64,000 bases of DNA, taken from contig NW_006763308.1 in the NCBI RefSeq assembly GCF_000218685.1, positions 62,001 through 126,000 on the forward strand. Reading direction: 5' to 3'. Shown piece after piece: positions 12,063-23,031 of the stretch. Origin of the DNA: Serpula lacrymans var. lacrymans S7.9. Lineage: Eukaryota; Basidiomycota; Agaricomycetes; Boletales; Serpulaceae. The position numbers and the translations under genes were made by a program. How positions within the stretch are numbered: position 1 is the first letter of the stretch; every line of letters starts with the position of its first letter. The notes beneath the pieces were generated by a model. It had not been told where the DNA came from, searched no databases, and saw nothing but the letters and a program-made list of their open reading frames with translations.

Positions 12063-12476
12063 TGTTACAATAACACAATTTTCGGACCTTTCCTTTGATC
12101 TCCATTCTGCTCTTCAACTTTCTACTGCAATTTTCACACTCTGTGCCATGTGGCACTTCCCCTTTTGTTCAAACTCCTCTTTTTTGCGCTGCGCTGCCTT
12201 TTTCTTATTTTTAGCTACAAGTCTCTCACACAGTGGAGCTGGTCACACAGGCTGCGCCCTCTGACATCATCAGCCACTGCTTTTATCAACTGTACAGTAC
12301 ATAGGTACAAACACTCTATAGTAGTATATATACCCCAATAGATCAAGGAGACTCCTCAGCGAGTCCTCCTGTTGTATCCTCACAACTAACTCACTGCAGC
12401 CTAAAGGGTAACCACTCCCTCATCACCACCTTTATAGTGTTTTAGTGTGGTCCAGAGATAACTCTTGGTTGTTACA
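12063..12476 (+). repeat. Solo chromovirus LTR inside copia B copy 1
   Basis: 414 bp, tgttacaata...ggttgttaca, flanked by the 5 bp duplication atgtg (12058-12062 and 12477-12481). It matches the chromovirus LTR family. Removing LTR and one duplication rejoins copia B pol in frame. Confidence 0.9.
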
Positions 12477-12481
12477 ATGTG

Positions 12482-12970
12482 GTTCCATTTGCAATTCATT
12501 TGGATTTTGGATCCGAGGGGTCAGGATCATCCTCCTCCAATGTATTTTGGTCTGGATAGTGAGCATTCTCTGGGATGAGTCCCTCCCACTGATCTGTGCT
12601 AGGGTCTGTGTTCCAGGGAGCAGTGTTGTCCTTTGTACCTTTCTGGATTCATTCAATATGACATGCCAACTGGAAAACGCAGTTTGTTTTTCAGTGTCTA
12701 GGAGTTTGTAGGCTTGCTTTCCATGTGTGTAGCCAATCATTATGGCTTTGCACCCCTTGGAGTAAACTTTCCCTTGCCTTTTGTCTTTCGGAATCAAGGC
12801 ATATGCTTGGCATCCAAAAGGGCGAAACAAAGTTGGATCAACTCTCCTTTTAAACAGTATTTCATATGGGGTCTTTCCATGGAGTCCTGATGCTGGGCTG
12901 CGTGCTGTGATATATGCAGCTGTTTGCATGGCATCTACCCAGAATGACTTGGGGAGCTTGGAATCCTCTA
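12482..12970 (-). pseudogene. copia B copy 1 integrase C-terminal part
   Basis: Minus-strand frame from about 12970 reads 'LPKSFWVDAMQTAAYITAR' and 'ILFKRRVDPTLFRPFGCQAY', the region after the integrase DDE core. The catalytic core itself is missing because the copy is 5'-truncated here against chromovirus integrase. Confidence 0.85.
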
Positions 12971-13598
12971 TCGGAGATAACCTTTTCTGGTAACCCATGG
13001 ATAGACCATCCAAAATCTTTAAATAAATCTGCCGTCCCGGCGGCGGTAATGGTTTTATTGGTAGGTATGAATACCACTTCTTTGGAGAAGCAATCGACTA
13101 CCACCATTACTGAATCATACCCATTAAACTTGGGCAGATCCGTCATGAAATCAACCGATATATCCTGCCAGGGGCCAGATGGTATCGGATTTGGCATAAG
13201 TTTACTGGCCGGCGGTTGATGAGAATTCTTTGTCATTGCACATCTCAGACAGAATTTCACATATTCCTGTACGTCTTTGACCATGCCAGGCCACATGTAG
13301 TTTCTGGAGATCAAGTCCATTGTTCTTTGCCACCCAGGGTGCCCAGCCACTGGAGTGTCGTGATGTTTATCTATTGCCTTGATCCTTGTGGACTCAGGCA
13401 CATAGATTTTGTCTTTAAAATGGAAGAGCCCGTCTTCCCATAAATAGTTCTCATTGCCATCAAGGCGTGCCTTCTCTTCTGAGCAGATGTCTTTCTTGAA
13501 GACTTCCAGAAGATCGGAATCCTGCCCGATTCTAACATTGGCAACCCTTGATTGGTCTATCAGGGTAACACCTTTGTTGTCGTCTTTGATGCCGTTGG
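12971..13598 (-). pseudogene. Chromovirus integrase fragment
   Basis: Minus-strand frame with the H2C2 zinc-binding domain ('HHDTPVAGHPGWQRTMDLI' ... 'CLRCAMTKNS') and the first part of the DDE core ('WQDISVDFMTDLPKFNGYD', 'VISDRG'). It stops where copia B copy 1 begins. Upstream it joins the RNase H fragment at 14227 once the 628 bp solo LTR is removed. Confidence 0.88.
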
Positions 13599-14226
13599 TG
13601 TCAGGCAACAAATACGAAGCTATATAACAAAGCTCAATGTCTGGTCAAGTCCTCCCTTGAAGGCGGTGAATCAGAGTATGAGAATGAAGAGTATCGGTAA
13701 GAGCGCAAATCCAAACTAATATTGAACTAGAGAACAATACATCGAGTATATACTTCTCTATATAGTGAACGGCGATGGTCAGACCGAGAAAGGGAAATAC
13801 TGAGAAAGTGGTCTGACCAGCTAACTAACCAATAAGAAAAAAGGGAGGAAGTGGTCCGATCTATCGTGTTTACTAATCGTATGAGAAAACGTATTGGTAA
13901 GGGATATGCGATTGGCTGTATCAGTAAGCCCATGAGAAGGCGCTGATTCACTACCTTCTTCGCTTATCAATATTCCTCCGAAGTATTCCCAGACATAGCA
14001 CTGGATTGTGGCTATGTCATCTGGATATCTTCTTGAGGGTCGACAACGAGTCTACCTCGTTGTAGGTACGATAGAACGTGAGTGTGAAGAGAGAATAAGA
14101 AGAAAAATGATAAAAGTAATAAGACACCGGCTGTAATCTCTAGTCCAAGGGCAAGAGGAGTGATGGGGATCGAATCTGCTAACCACGACATAATGGGAAT
14201 GCGATAAGAAAAATCGATTCCTCACA
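13599..14226. repeat. 628 bp solo LTR (or LTR-like insertion) in chromovirus pol
   Basis: Begins tgtcagg and ends cctcaca, so TGT...ACA, and is flanked by perfect 5 bp direct repeats gttgg (13594-13598 and 14227-14231). Removing it and one repeat brings the RNase H end ('DTLSRREDHA') next to the integrase N-terminus ('NGIKDDNKGVTLIDQ'). No significant ORF inside. The family is not represented elsewhere in the window. Confidence 0.75.
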
Positions 14227-14427
14227 GTTGGCATGATCCTCTCTTCTGGATAAAGTGTCTGCTTTCCCCATAGAGCTTCCAGGCTTATGAATTAATTTAT
14301 AATTAAACCTTGACAAGTATACTGCATAGCGGGCCTGTCTTCGGTTCAAGTCTCGGGCCGTCATAAAATACTCCAGATTCTTATGATCAGTCCAATTTTG
14401 AATTGGTGTCTAGCACCTTCTAAGTAG
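14227..14427 (-). pseudogene. Chromovirus RNase H C-terminal fragment
   Basis: Minus-strand 'DHKNLEYF' and 'RRQARYAVYLSRFNY' mark the end of the Ty3-type RNase H/tether region. A one-base deletion just upstream of DHKNL puts it out of frame with the part on the other side of copia A (20691 onward). Confidence 0.85.
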
Positions 14428-14747
14428 TGTTAGTTTTGGTGATTCTGCACCTTTGTGCTACCTATATATTTTCATTCCTTTCTCTATCTATTCTTCTATC
14501 ATTCACTATTGATTGTGTTTTCTATTATTTCGCCTTTGTGACTGCTTTGTTTACCTTTGTTTACAAAACTTCGGACAGTACTGCAGAGTCCAATGCTTCC
14601 TATTCTCTAGTTACTCACATTGGACTCTAGGTACTGTATACCTGTCATACTCTCTAATAATATAGTTACTCACATTGGACTCTAGTTCCAGTCCCTGATT
14701 GCTCTCAGCAAGTGGCTAGACACTTCCTTCAAGCTTTGTTCTTAATA
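14428..14747 (+). repeat. 5' LTR of copia A (320 bp)
   Basis: Starts tgttagttttgg, ends gttcttaata. By eye identical to the 3' LTR. It contains a tandemly repeated block around acattggactctag (near 14616 and 14670), possibly enhancer-like. Confidence 0.95.
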
Positions 14748-14764
14748 GGTTATGAGCCCTGTGC
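14748..14764 (+). promoter_or_regulatory. Primer-binding site of copia A
   Basis: ggttatgagccctgtgc follows the 5' LTR directly. Its complement matches the anticodon stem-loop of eukaryotic initiator tRNA-Met (GGGCUCAUAACC core), not a tRNA 3' end, which points to half-tRNA priming. Confidence 0.7.
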
Positions 14765-15752
14765 TCTAGCCATCTTCCTGACCTCATATCTCACCATCCA
14801 AGCGTCCTACTGCTTATCCATCGTAACCATCGTCTTCTGGGACTCTTATTATCTCATCCATCACCTCAGATTACTCTGATCTCATCTTGATCTCCAACAA
14901 CAACTCCTTGTTGCATGTTACCCCCATTTCGGACGCTTTTTTGGTCTTATCTGCACCATATCTCGCCCAATCCTTATCTGATCGTCCTGTAACTTATACC
15001 ATCGTCTTCCACGGCCTAAATAACCCTAGAAGACCTGACAGAGCGGTTGGATTTGAGCTGGATCTTTCTGTGAGCCTTCATCATCATTTGATCACCTTTT
15101 GGCCCCCTATTCCATATCTCCACATCCTGTGCTTCACTTCTTGTGATATTTGGGCCATCTATTACTCTATAAAAATGTTCCCTATACCTCTGATTTGGTG
15201 GCAATCCATCCATCTTATCTGTCTCTGCATCAATTTTGACTTTTTGCCCTATTTTTCGCTTTTTGGCATATCTGGTGTGTGCATAAAGCTCCAATCTTCT
15301 CTACTCTGTCCATTATCAGATAGAACAAGCCTATAGACTGTGAAGCTCGCCTGCATTGCCTCAGTTTGCTGTTGTCTAGAGCCTCTCTTAGTCTGCGGTG
15401 TTTGGGGAGCTTAAGTCACTTTGTTGACTCATATACAAGCCCTATTAACCAACACTGTCTCGAGGCGATTTCTCTGTTAATATCAGTGTGGAATTGAAAG
15501 GGGAACACAGGCGTAACCCTGTAGCAGCACTAGGAAGCCTTAGCACCCTCCTGGATCGCTTTTGGACACTTTTTGGACCCTATTTGGACCTATCCTTGCG
15601 CTTTCTGACCCTCTCCATATCCTCTCTCTACCGCCTCACCATCTTATCTGCTCGCCTCCTACTGTTGCCCATTGTCTTTGCCACTATTCTATCGCCTATA
15701 GCCGTCTCCTACATCATTTATCATTGCTCAATTGTCTTATACAACACCCATC

Positions 15753-18700
15753 ATGTCTGACTCTGATCCCAAGTTCCATCCCTTGTCTGGCACTAACTAC
15801 CCCCAGTGGAGTGGTGAAATGCAAGCTTGGTTGATGACCAAGGGACTGTGGAGGCTCGTTTCTGGCGCTGAAAAGTGTCCTGGGACTGATGCTGAAGCAA
15901 TAGAGAAATGGGAGTTGAGAGCTGAAAAGGCTGCTGGTGCATTATACCTCAATGTCACCAAAGAGCAGTGCATCCATCTTGATGGCATCATTGATGATCC
16001 TGTTAAGATCTGGGAGAAACTGGCAATTATGCACATCTCTAAGAAGCCTGGGACGAGATTTAATGCTTATGACGACTTCTTCTCTATCAGAAAGAAGGAG
16101 GACGAGTCCCTGCAGTCTCTCATGACCAGAATTGACGAAGGCATGCATCAGATTCAAAATCTTCGTCCTACTGGCTTCTCATTGTCTGAATTGGACGATG
16201 AATTGACATGCATGGCCATGATTAGGGCGCTTCCTGATCAATATGCCCACTTCACTTCATCTCTACTACTTCTGGGCACCTTGGACAAGACCCAGCTCAG
16301 GGATGCTTTCCTTGCTGAAGAGGTCAATCGCTGTCGTCGTGCTGAAGTCGATTCTGCCTTGCATTCTTCGTCTACCACTGCCAATAGCACCTGCACCCAT
16401 CCTAACTGCCATCATTGCAACCAATCCACCACCTCTACTCGCGTTCAGTGTGATTTCTGTGGTTTACTTGGTCATACCCAAGACAAATGCCACAGATACA
16501 TTGCTAGTCGCCAACAGGCAGTGGAGGGTGCTAAGAATCGCTACAAGCGTGGCAATAAGGCTCAGGCAGGCTCCAGCAACTCTCAGAATACCTCTCAGCA
16601 GCCCAAATCTTCGCCCAACAATGCCAATTCATCTACTGTGGTCACTGAATCAGCTGGGAATGCAAGTCTTCGTTCCATTCATCCCTCTGATCCTCATTTC
16701 CCTCTCCAACTTGATGCTGACATTGATTGGAATGCAGACACAGGTGCCACTTCTCATATGACACCTCATCGTCATTGGATGCACCACTATACCCCATATC
16801 GTGTGCCAATCAAGCTGGCTGATCACACTGTTGTCTATTCAGCTGGTGTTGGTACTGTGGTGTTTAATCCTGTGATGAATGGCAAAGTGGCTAGGGCTGT
16901 GGAATTCTCTAGAGTGCTCCATGTACCAGATCTTCGAAATAATCTCCTCTCAGTCTTGTATTTAACTCGTCAAAGTGGTTTCAATGTCACTATTTCGTCT
17001 CATTCCATGTCCTTTATGCGTGACAACACTCTCTTGTTCACTGCAACTATCAATGACAACAATGCAGCATTCCTTGATGGATCTACTGCTGCTTGTGTTG
17101 AATTGGGATATTTTACTGCGACTATACCACTTGATTTGATGCTCTGGCATCGCAGATTGGCTCACCACCATCATGCTGATGTCAAGAGACTGATACAGAG
17201 AGATCTGGTTGTTAGGCTATGAGAAGACTAAAAGAGAGTATTTCTCAGTCTTATAATCAAGAGACTCATATTGAAGGATAATATACCTAAAAGAGAGTAT
17301 TTCTAATAGTGTAAAGTGAGTATGATGATATAAAGTAAACTGTAAAATAACCAGACATACCTCAGTCTTATAATCAAGAGACTGAGGTTTGTGTAAGGCA
17401 GAGTGCTACGAGTTTTTGGAATAAGTGTGGGAAAGTTTTGAGCTTATGTAATGTAGTGGAAAAGCGGTCAAGTAGAGATGAAAGAATGGTGTATGGAAAT
17501 GAAGAAATAAAAGGATAAAATGATAGGATGTGAGTGTATCATAAACAGGATATGCCAACACTGGTCACTGGGCTTACACTGGAATCCAAGGCTGCTCCTG
17601 ATCCTGTCTGTGAACCGTGTTTGTCTGGCAAGATGCATGCCAATCCATTCCCCTCATCTGATACTCGCTCTGCTCATCCTTTGGACCTCATCCATTCTGA
17701 TGTACACCAAGTCTCTTCCCCCACATTCTCTGGTTATTGCTACTGGGTCACCTTCATTGACGATCACAGTCGATTCCGTGTTGTTGTGCCTCTCAAGGCC
17801 AAGTCAGATGTCTTTAATGCTTTCAAGAGATTCAAGGCTTATGCTGAGACTCAATTGGAGCGTAAAATCAAGGCTCTGCGCGATGACAAAGGGGGAGAGT
17901 ACATGTCCAAGGAATTTGAGCAATTCACAGATGACCATGGCATTGTCAGACAGCATACCACCAGGAATCGTCCTCAGCAGAATGGTGTGGCAGAGCGAGC
18001 AAACAGACTTCTGACTGAGCGTATCACTGCCATGTTATCAGAGTCTGCATTGCCTAACAGCTTCTGGGGTGAATGTCTGTCCGCTTTGGTGCATGTCTGG
18101 AACAGGTGTCCCACTGATGCAGTGGCCCATGCCACTCCATTTGAGTTGTGGTATGGACACAAGCCTGACATGTCTCACCTTCGCGTTTGGGGCTGCACTG
18201 CCTATGTGCATGTGCAAAAGGATAAAAGAGGCGTTTTTGGCTCTCATATGGAGAAATGTGTGTTCATTGGTTACCCTGAGGGGTACAAGGGATGGAAATT
18301 CTACAACCCTACCACCAAGCGCACTGTTATCTCTGAGAGAGCTGATTTTGATGAGCGCTACTTCCCTGGCTTGAAGAGGCCTTCTAACAATGTCCCGCCT
18401 CCACCTCCCACTCCACCTTCACTATCCATGCCATTGGGCCTGATTGAGGATGTCCCTGCACCAGGTCCAGGGGGAGATATGGGCCCACCAGCTGCGCTTC
18501 AGCAGCCTCAGCCATTGCCTGACAATGGGCCTCATTTGGACCTTGATGCAAAACCACCTGTGAATCAACCTCCTGAGCTTCCAAATCACCCTCCTCATCG
18601 CTCACCTTCTCCTGACTTGCCTATTGCACTGAGACGCCCTGTAAGGGCTAGGAGACCACCTAGACCATGGTGGCTTCAACACAGACAACCTACTCCTGCC

Positions 18701-20341
18701 ATTGAGAGTGATGACAGTGATTCTGAGGCAGTTGATGATGAAGTGGCACACTTTGGAGACTCTGCTGAGCCTAGGTCATTTGCAGATGCAATGAAGCGTC
18801 CTGATGCAGATAAATGGAGAGAGGCAGCCATGGAAGAGCTTCAAGCTCATGAGCGCAATGGTACTTGGTCACTAGTGGAACTACCTCCTGGAGTCAAGGC
18901 TATTGGTGGCAAGTGGGTCTTCAAGATCAAGCGCAACTCAGATGGCACTGTTGAGCGCTACAAGGCCAAATATGTGGCCAAAGGTTATAACCAGCGCCCT
19001 GGCTTTGATTTCCTCGAAATATTTGCACCTACTGTCCGCATATCATCCATCAGAGTTGTCCTTGCCATTGCAGCCATCCACAACCTCCATTTGCGCTCCA
19101 TTGACATTTCCCATGCATTCCTGAATGGAGTCATGGATGTCAAGGTATACATGCATCAGCCAGAGGGATTCCATCAGGGTCCTCGCAATCTTGTTTGCCA
19201 GTTGGACAAGGCCATCTATGGGACAAAGCAGGGAGGCAGAATGTGGAACCAGAAGATGCACACTGTGCTTGAAAAACTCGGATTCAAGCGTACTTATTCA
19301 GACTCTGCCATCTATGTCTTTAACAGAGCTGATGTGCACATTATCCTGCCTGTCTTTGTTGATGACATGACACTGGCATCCACTTCTACTTCTGCACTTG
19401 ACCAAGCTGTCAAGGACCTCTCCCTGCACTTTAAGCTTCGTGATCTTGGCCCTACTTCTTACCTACTTGGCATTTCCATCACTAGAGACCTAAGTAATCG
19501 CACCATCTCCCTCTCCCAACATCAGTACACTCTGGACATTCTGGAGCGCTTTGGCATGAAGGACTGCAAGCCTGTGTCCACTCCCATGGATCCTGGTTTG
19601 CGCCTCACCAAGGACATGTCTCCCAAAACATCCAGTGATGCTGCTTTGATGAAGGACATTCCCTACCTTGCTGCTGTTGGTGCTCTGATGTATCTGGCCA
19701 CTACCACTCGTCCTGACATTGCCTACACTGTTGGAGTCCTTGCCAGATATAACTCTAATCCTGGTCTTACTCACTGGAGCGCTGTCAAGCACTTGTTCCG
19801 CTACTTGCAAGGCACCCTTGATCATTCCCTTGTCCTTGGTCCTGATCCTAATTCCACTGAACTCTTCACCACTTTCTCTGATGCTGATCATGGTGGTGAC
19901 AAGGACTCTGGTCGTTCTACTGGTGCCTATATTGTCAAGATGGGATCTGGTGCTATCTCCTGGAGCTCCAAGCTTCAGAACATTGTTGCTCTGTCCACCA
20001 CTGAAGCAGAATACATTGCTGCTGTTGAGGCTGGCAAAGAGATTTGCTGGATGCGAAATTTGTTGAAGGAAATGGGCTATCCTATCACCTCTCCTTCCAC
20101 CCTTCATATTGACAACCAATCTGCCATCTCTGTATCCAAGAACCCTGAGCACCATGGTCGGATGAAACACCTTGATCTGCGATGGCATTGGTTGAGAGAT
20201 GCTGTTGACTCTGGGCAGATTGCTCCTACCTTTGTTCCCACTGCTGAAATGCCTGCAGACTTGTTGACCAAGGCTCTTGCCAAGCCTAAAGTGGAAGTGT
20301 TCAGGAAGATGATGGGACTTATTAGATCAGGGGGGAGCTGA
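15753..20341 (+). pseudogene. copia A gag-pol polyprotein, interrupted by a solo LTR
   Basis: ATG at 15753 (frame opens slightly earlier with a TTG). Order of domains: gag with UBN2-type helical region; CCHC zinc knuckle 'CDFCGLLGHTQDKCH' (about 16450-16495); protease 'WNADTGATSHM' (16728-16760); GAG-pre-integrase 'LWHRRLAHHHHADVK' (17142-17185); [solo LTR]; integrase core with 'DDKGGEYMSKEFEQF' and 'NGVAERANRLLTERI'; reverse transcriptase with 'DISHAFLNGVMDVKVYMHQP' and 'FVDDMTLAST'; RNase H 'SKLQNIVALSTTEAEYIAA'. Frames before and after the LTR are in register once the 351 bp LTR and one 5 bp repeat are subtracted, giving about 1410 codons. It could have been mobile until the LTR insertion. 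Confidence 0.93.
17210..17560. repeat. 351 bp solo LTR nested in copia A
   Basis: Starts tgttaggc, ends tgccaaca, flanked by perfect ctggt repeats (17205-17209 and 17561-17565). It carries internal direct repeats of aaaagagagtatttct (near 17229 and 17289) and the palindromic stretch ctcagtcttataatcaagag (twice). It breaks the otherwise open gag-pol frame of copia A. Confidence 0.85.
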
Positions 20342-20370
20342 TGCTTGGGAGGTGCAGCATCAGGGGGGAG

Positions 20371-20690
20371 TGTTAGTTTTGGTGATTCTGCACCTTTGTG
20401 CTACCTATATATTTTCATTCCTTTCTCTATCTATTCTTCTATCATTCACTATTGATTGTGTTTTCTATTATTTCGCCTTTGTGACTGCTTTGTTTACCTT
20501 TGTTTACAAAACTTCGGACAGTACTGCAGAGTCCAATGCTTCCTATTCTCTAGTTACTCACATTGGACTCTAGGTACTGTATACCTGTCATACTCTCTAA
20601 TAATATAGTTACTCACATTGGACTCTAGTTCCAGTCCCTGATTGCTCTCAGCAAGTGGCTAGACACTTCCTTCAAGCTTTGTTCTTAATA
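20371..20690 (+). repeat. 3' LTR of copia A (320 bp)
   Basis: Preceded by the purine tract aggggggag (20362-20370) and followed by the target duplication agtag. Confidence 0.95.
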
Positions 20691-21240
20691 AGTAGTGCCA
20701 CCAGTGCTCTAGAGCTCTAATGATGGCCAGCATCTCCTTGTCGTAAATTCAATAGTTGCACTCTGTAGGCGACAAACTATGTGATAAATAGGCACAAGGC
20801 CTCCAAAGATCGTCAGGGCATGTAATTGACAAGACAGCCCCAGTAGCAAAATCAGAAGAGTCGGTTTCTAGCCGAAACTCTTTGTCCAATTCTGGAAATG
20901 CTAATATGGACGTCGTTGTAAACGCCTGTTTAAGCTTATCAAAAGCTTCTTGTTCTTTGGCGCCCCAGTGCCAAACAATGTCTTTTTTAGTGAGATCGTT
21001 CAACGGTCTCATGATTTTTGCGAAGTTTTCGATAAACCTTCGGTAGAAATTGCCTAAGCCGAGGAAGGCCCTAACTCCTTTGACACGAGTAGGTTCTGGC
21101 CAATCCAAGATAGCTTGAACTTTCTCAGGATCCATCCTGATTCCGTTCTGGCCTATGATCATACCGAAGAAGTCTACTTCCTTCACTGTAAACTTAAACT
21201 TTTCAGGTTTGATGAATAGGTCCCGTTCCTGTAAGCGTTG
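20691..21240 (-). pseudogene. Chromovirus reverse transcriptase/RNase H fragment
   Basis: Minus-strand frame with the RT thumb and RNase H start: 'RDLFIKPEKFKFTVKEVDFF', 'LGLGNFYRRFIENFAKIM', 'LETDSSDFATGAVLS'. A TGA replaces Glu in the 'ECNYEIYDKEML'-type motif at about 20748. The fragment ends near 21240 at the edge of element X; the N-terminal RT, protease and gag are absent. Confidence 0.88.
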
Positions 21241-23031
21241 TCATGCACCAAAGTTGATTGGTAGCATGGACAGGTGTCAATAACGAAGCGAATATTCAAA
21301 AAGACTCGCCTTTGCGCCACACAGGCACAGTGCCACATGGAATAGTAATTAATATTACCTGTTTTGAACTTGTGGCTGATCAGCACCACCTCTATTAGGC
21401 AATCCAGTCACGCTCACCTTTGTTTTTCCATCCGGTACTTTCCGCGTTTTGGCATTTCAGCAAATTTTTGCGTCGCCACTGGCTACACATTGTATTGCGC
21501 CCTCGCTTTTGTTGTTTCCCTTACTCCCCTTCCTTTGCCTAGCCCCATCATGGGCCCCTTCCTCTCCCTTTTATTCTCACCTGACGGTTGTTTCTGGATC
21601 CCCATTCTAATCCATTTTTTTATCACCTCCACCCTCCTCCTCCTCATCTTATTTGCACCCCCACCATTTCTGATGTCACCATTTCCTATCTGCTTCCGTC
21701 ACCAATCCGTTGACTACCACGTGCTACTGCTGATATCAGCAAAGCCCCGGCGGCCGGTCCAAATAGGGCAACAGGTCCATCTTCATGACGTCGATCTGCC
21801 ATCATATACTATCAAAACATTGGTCGCTCGTCTTGCCTGGTTGGAGCATGGGTGGGTAGTTTTTGAGCTGGAGAAGGTTCATCCCCTTGCGTTGCCCATG
21901 TTTATCGCTGTCCCATTCACTTGGGTACACTTATCTTTTGTCCATCGTCTTCGCTACAGCTACACCTACCACATGCTGCCTGGGACTCACTTGTTCCAAA
22001 TTGGAACTACTCCTCTCCCTCCCTCGTTTGATCAGGTGGTCCAACACAACCAGTCCATTGGTAAGGCCATGGAACTGTCGGATTTGGACTAGGTGGTGGA
22101 CCGGTGGCTCCAGTTTCTTTTTCTTCAGCAGAACATTCATTTACAGTGCGATTATTTTTGATTTTTGAATCATTTTTATAGACACATATTTTTTAGAATG
22201 CCTGACTGACAATAAAAGAACTGTGTTGATACTGATAGTGTTTTGCCTTGCCTTTTTTTTACTGCATCTTCCCATGACATCATGATTTTCTTGCTCTCTT
22301 TTTGCTATTGGACTTTACTTTATGGCTGTACAAACCTGTGACATCACTCACAGCATTCATTGTTCTATCCCTTTCTTTTCCTCTTTTTGACAATCTTATC
22401 CTGTACTACCTATGCAGAATTTGTCAGCATACATTCCTTCCTTCATGTTCTTTCTCATTCTTTTTGCACAGCTATACTGTGCATAGCCTACTTTTCTTTT
22501 ACTATATGTAAAAAAAAAAGAACAAGAAATCCAATCCAGACTTCTTCTCTACTCTCAAGTTCACTACTCTGCTACTTGTGATCCAGTGTGGTCACAATAC
22601 TTCCCACTTCTACCACTGTTAACTGCTGTCATCGTCACTTGTCACTTTTTGAAAGTGATTGTCATCCCCTTTGATTAGAGTCCTTCTGAGCACTACAGTT
22701 TGTGCGTCAGGAGCCTGCTATCACTGGGAACCTTGTTATCTCGTCATTCTCAAACCTACCTTGTGCTACAATTAGCAAGGTAGTGCTCATCTATACTCGT
22801 CACTAAGCCCCCTATCTTCTATACATTCAACTATCCCTCCTCCTCAAAACCCACACTCATACATCTCTGGGTTTTACTTTGAAGGATCGTTATACGCACC
22901 ACCCCACAAACAACCAGACCACTCTACTGTTCTAGGAGGCAAAGCCCATAAACAAGTTCTGTGGAATCTGGTAGGATTGTGTGTTAGTTTGTTTTTGTGT
23001 GTGGTTTTCTAACAGCAGTTCCCATCATCGA
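21239..23031 (+). mobile_element. Unclassified repeat element X, copy 1
   Basis: The right part (about 21680-23031) recurs in inverted orientation at 62619-64000 with roughly 90% or better identity by eye. The shared end is ...catcatcgaca, i.e. TGTC...; the left edge tgtcatgcacc is tentative because the second copy runs out of the window. It carries one ORF (21673-22092) and an A-rich tract near 22510. TGTC...GACA ends would fit an LTR-type or non-autonomous element, but I cannot classify it. It lies between two chromovirus fragments of opposite orientation. Confidence 0.6.
21673..22092 (+). CDS. Element X hypothetical protein
   Basis: ATG at 21673, TAG at 22090. About 139 residues with cues 'RPVQIGQQVHLHDVDLP', 'GWVVFELEKVHPL', 'FIAVPFTWVHLSFVHRLRY'. 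The same reading frame is open in the second copy (63587-63958, minus), with mostly amino-acid-changing differences, and both copies share the terminal TAG. In-frame sequence continues beyond the stop for about 20 codons in copy 1. I do not recognise the family. Confidence 0.4.
   Translation: MSPFPICFRHQSVDYHVLLLISAKPRRPVQIGQQVHLHDVDLPSYTIKTLVARLAWLEHGWVVFELEKVHPLALPMFIAVPFTWVHLSFVHRLRYSYTYHMLPGTHLFQIGTTPLPPSFDQVVQHNQSIGKAMELSDLD

Larger units (their letters stand above)
9661..12970 (-). mobile_element. copia B, copy 1 (5'-truncated)
   Basis: Minus-strand copia element retaining the integrase C-terminus, reverse transcriptase, RNase H and 3' LTR. It joins chromovirus integrase sequence at about 12970 and chromovirus linker sequence at 9660; no target duplication is visible, so a deletion accompanied or followed insertion. 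From about 12965 to 9855 it is almost identical to copy 2 (31790-34900), including the same internal solo LTR and the same premature stop. Confidence 0.9.
14428..20690 (+). mobile_element. copia A, complete Ty1/copia retrotransposon
   Basis: 6.26 kb element with LTRs at 14428-14747 and 20371-20690 that appear identical, a primer-binding site, a purine tract before the 3' LTR, and a perfect 5 bp target duplication agtag (14423-14427 and 20691-20695). It is inserted in the RNase H region of the minus-strand chromovirus. The single coding frame is interrupted only by one nested solo LTR (17210-17560). LTR identity suggests a recent insertion. Confidence 0.95.

Noticed and set aside
17229..17390. 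CRISPR-like repeats
   Set aside because: Only two copies of short repeats inside an LTR of a eukaryotic element; no array or cas genes.
17210..17560. A spliceosomal intron in copia A gag-pol
   Set aside because: It has TG...CA ends and a perfect 5 bp target duplication, which define an LTR insertion rather than an intron.
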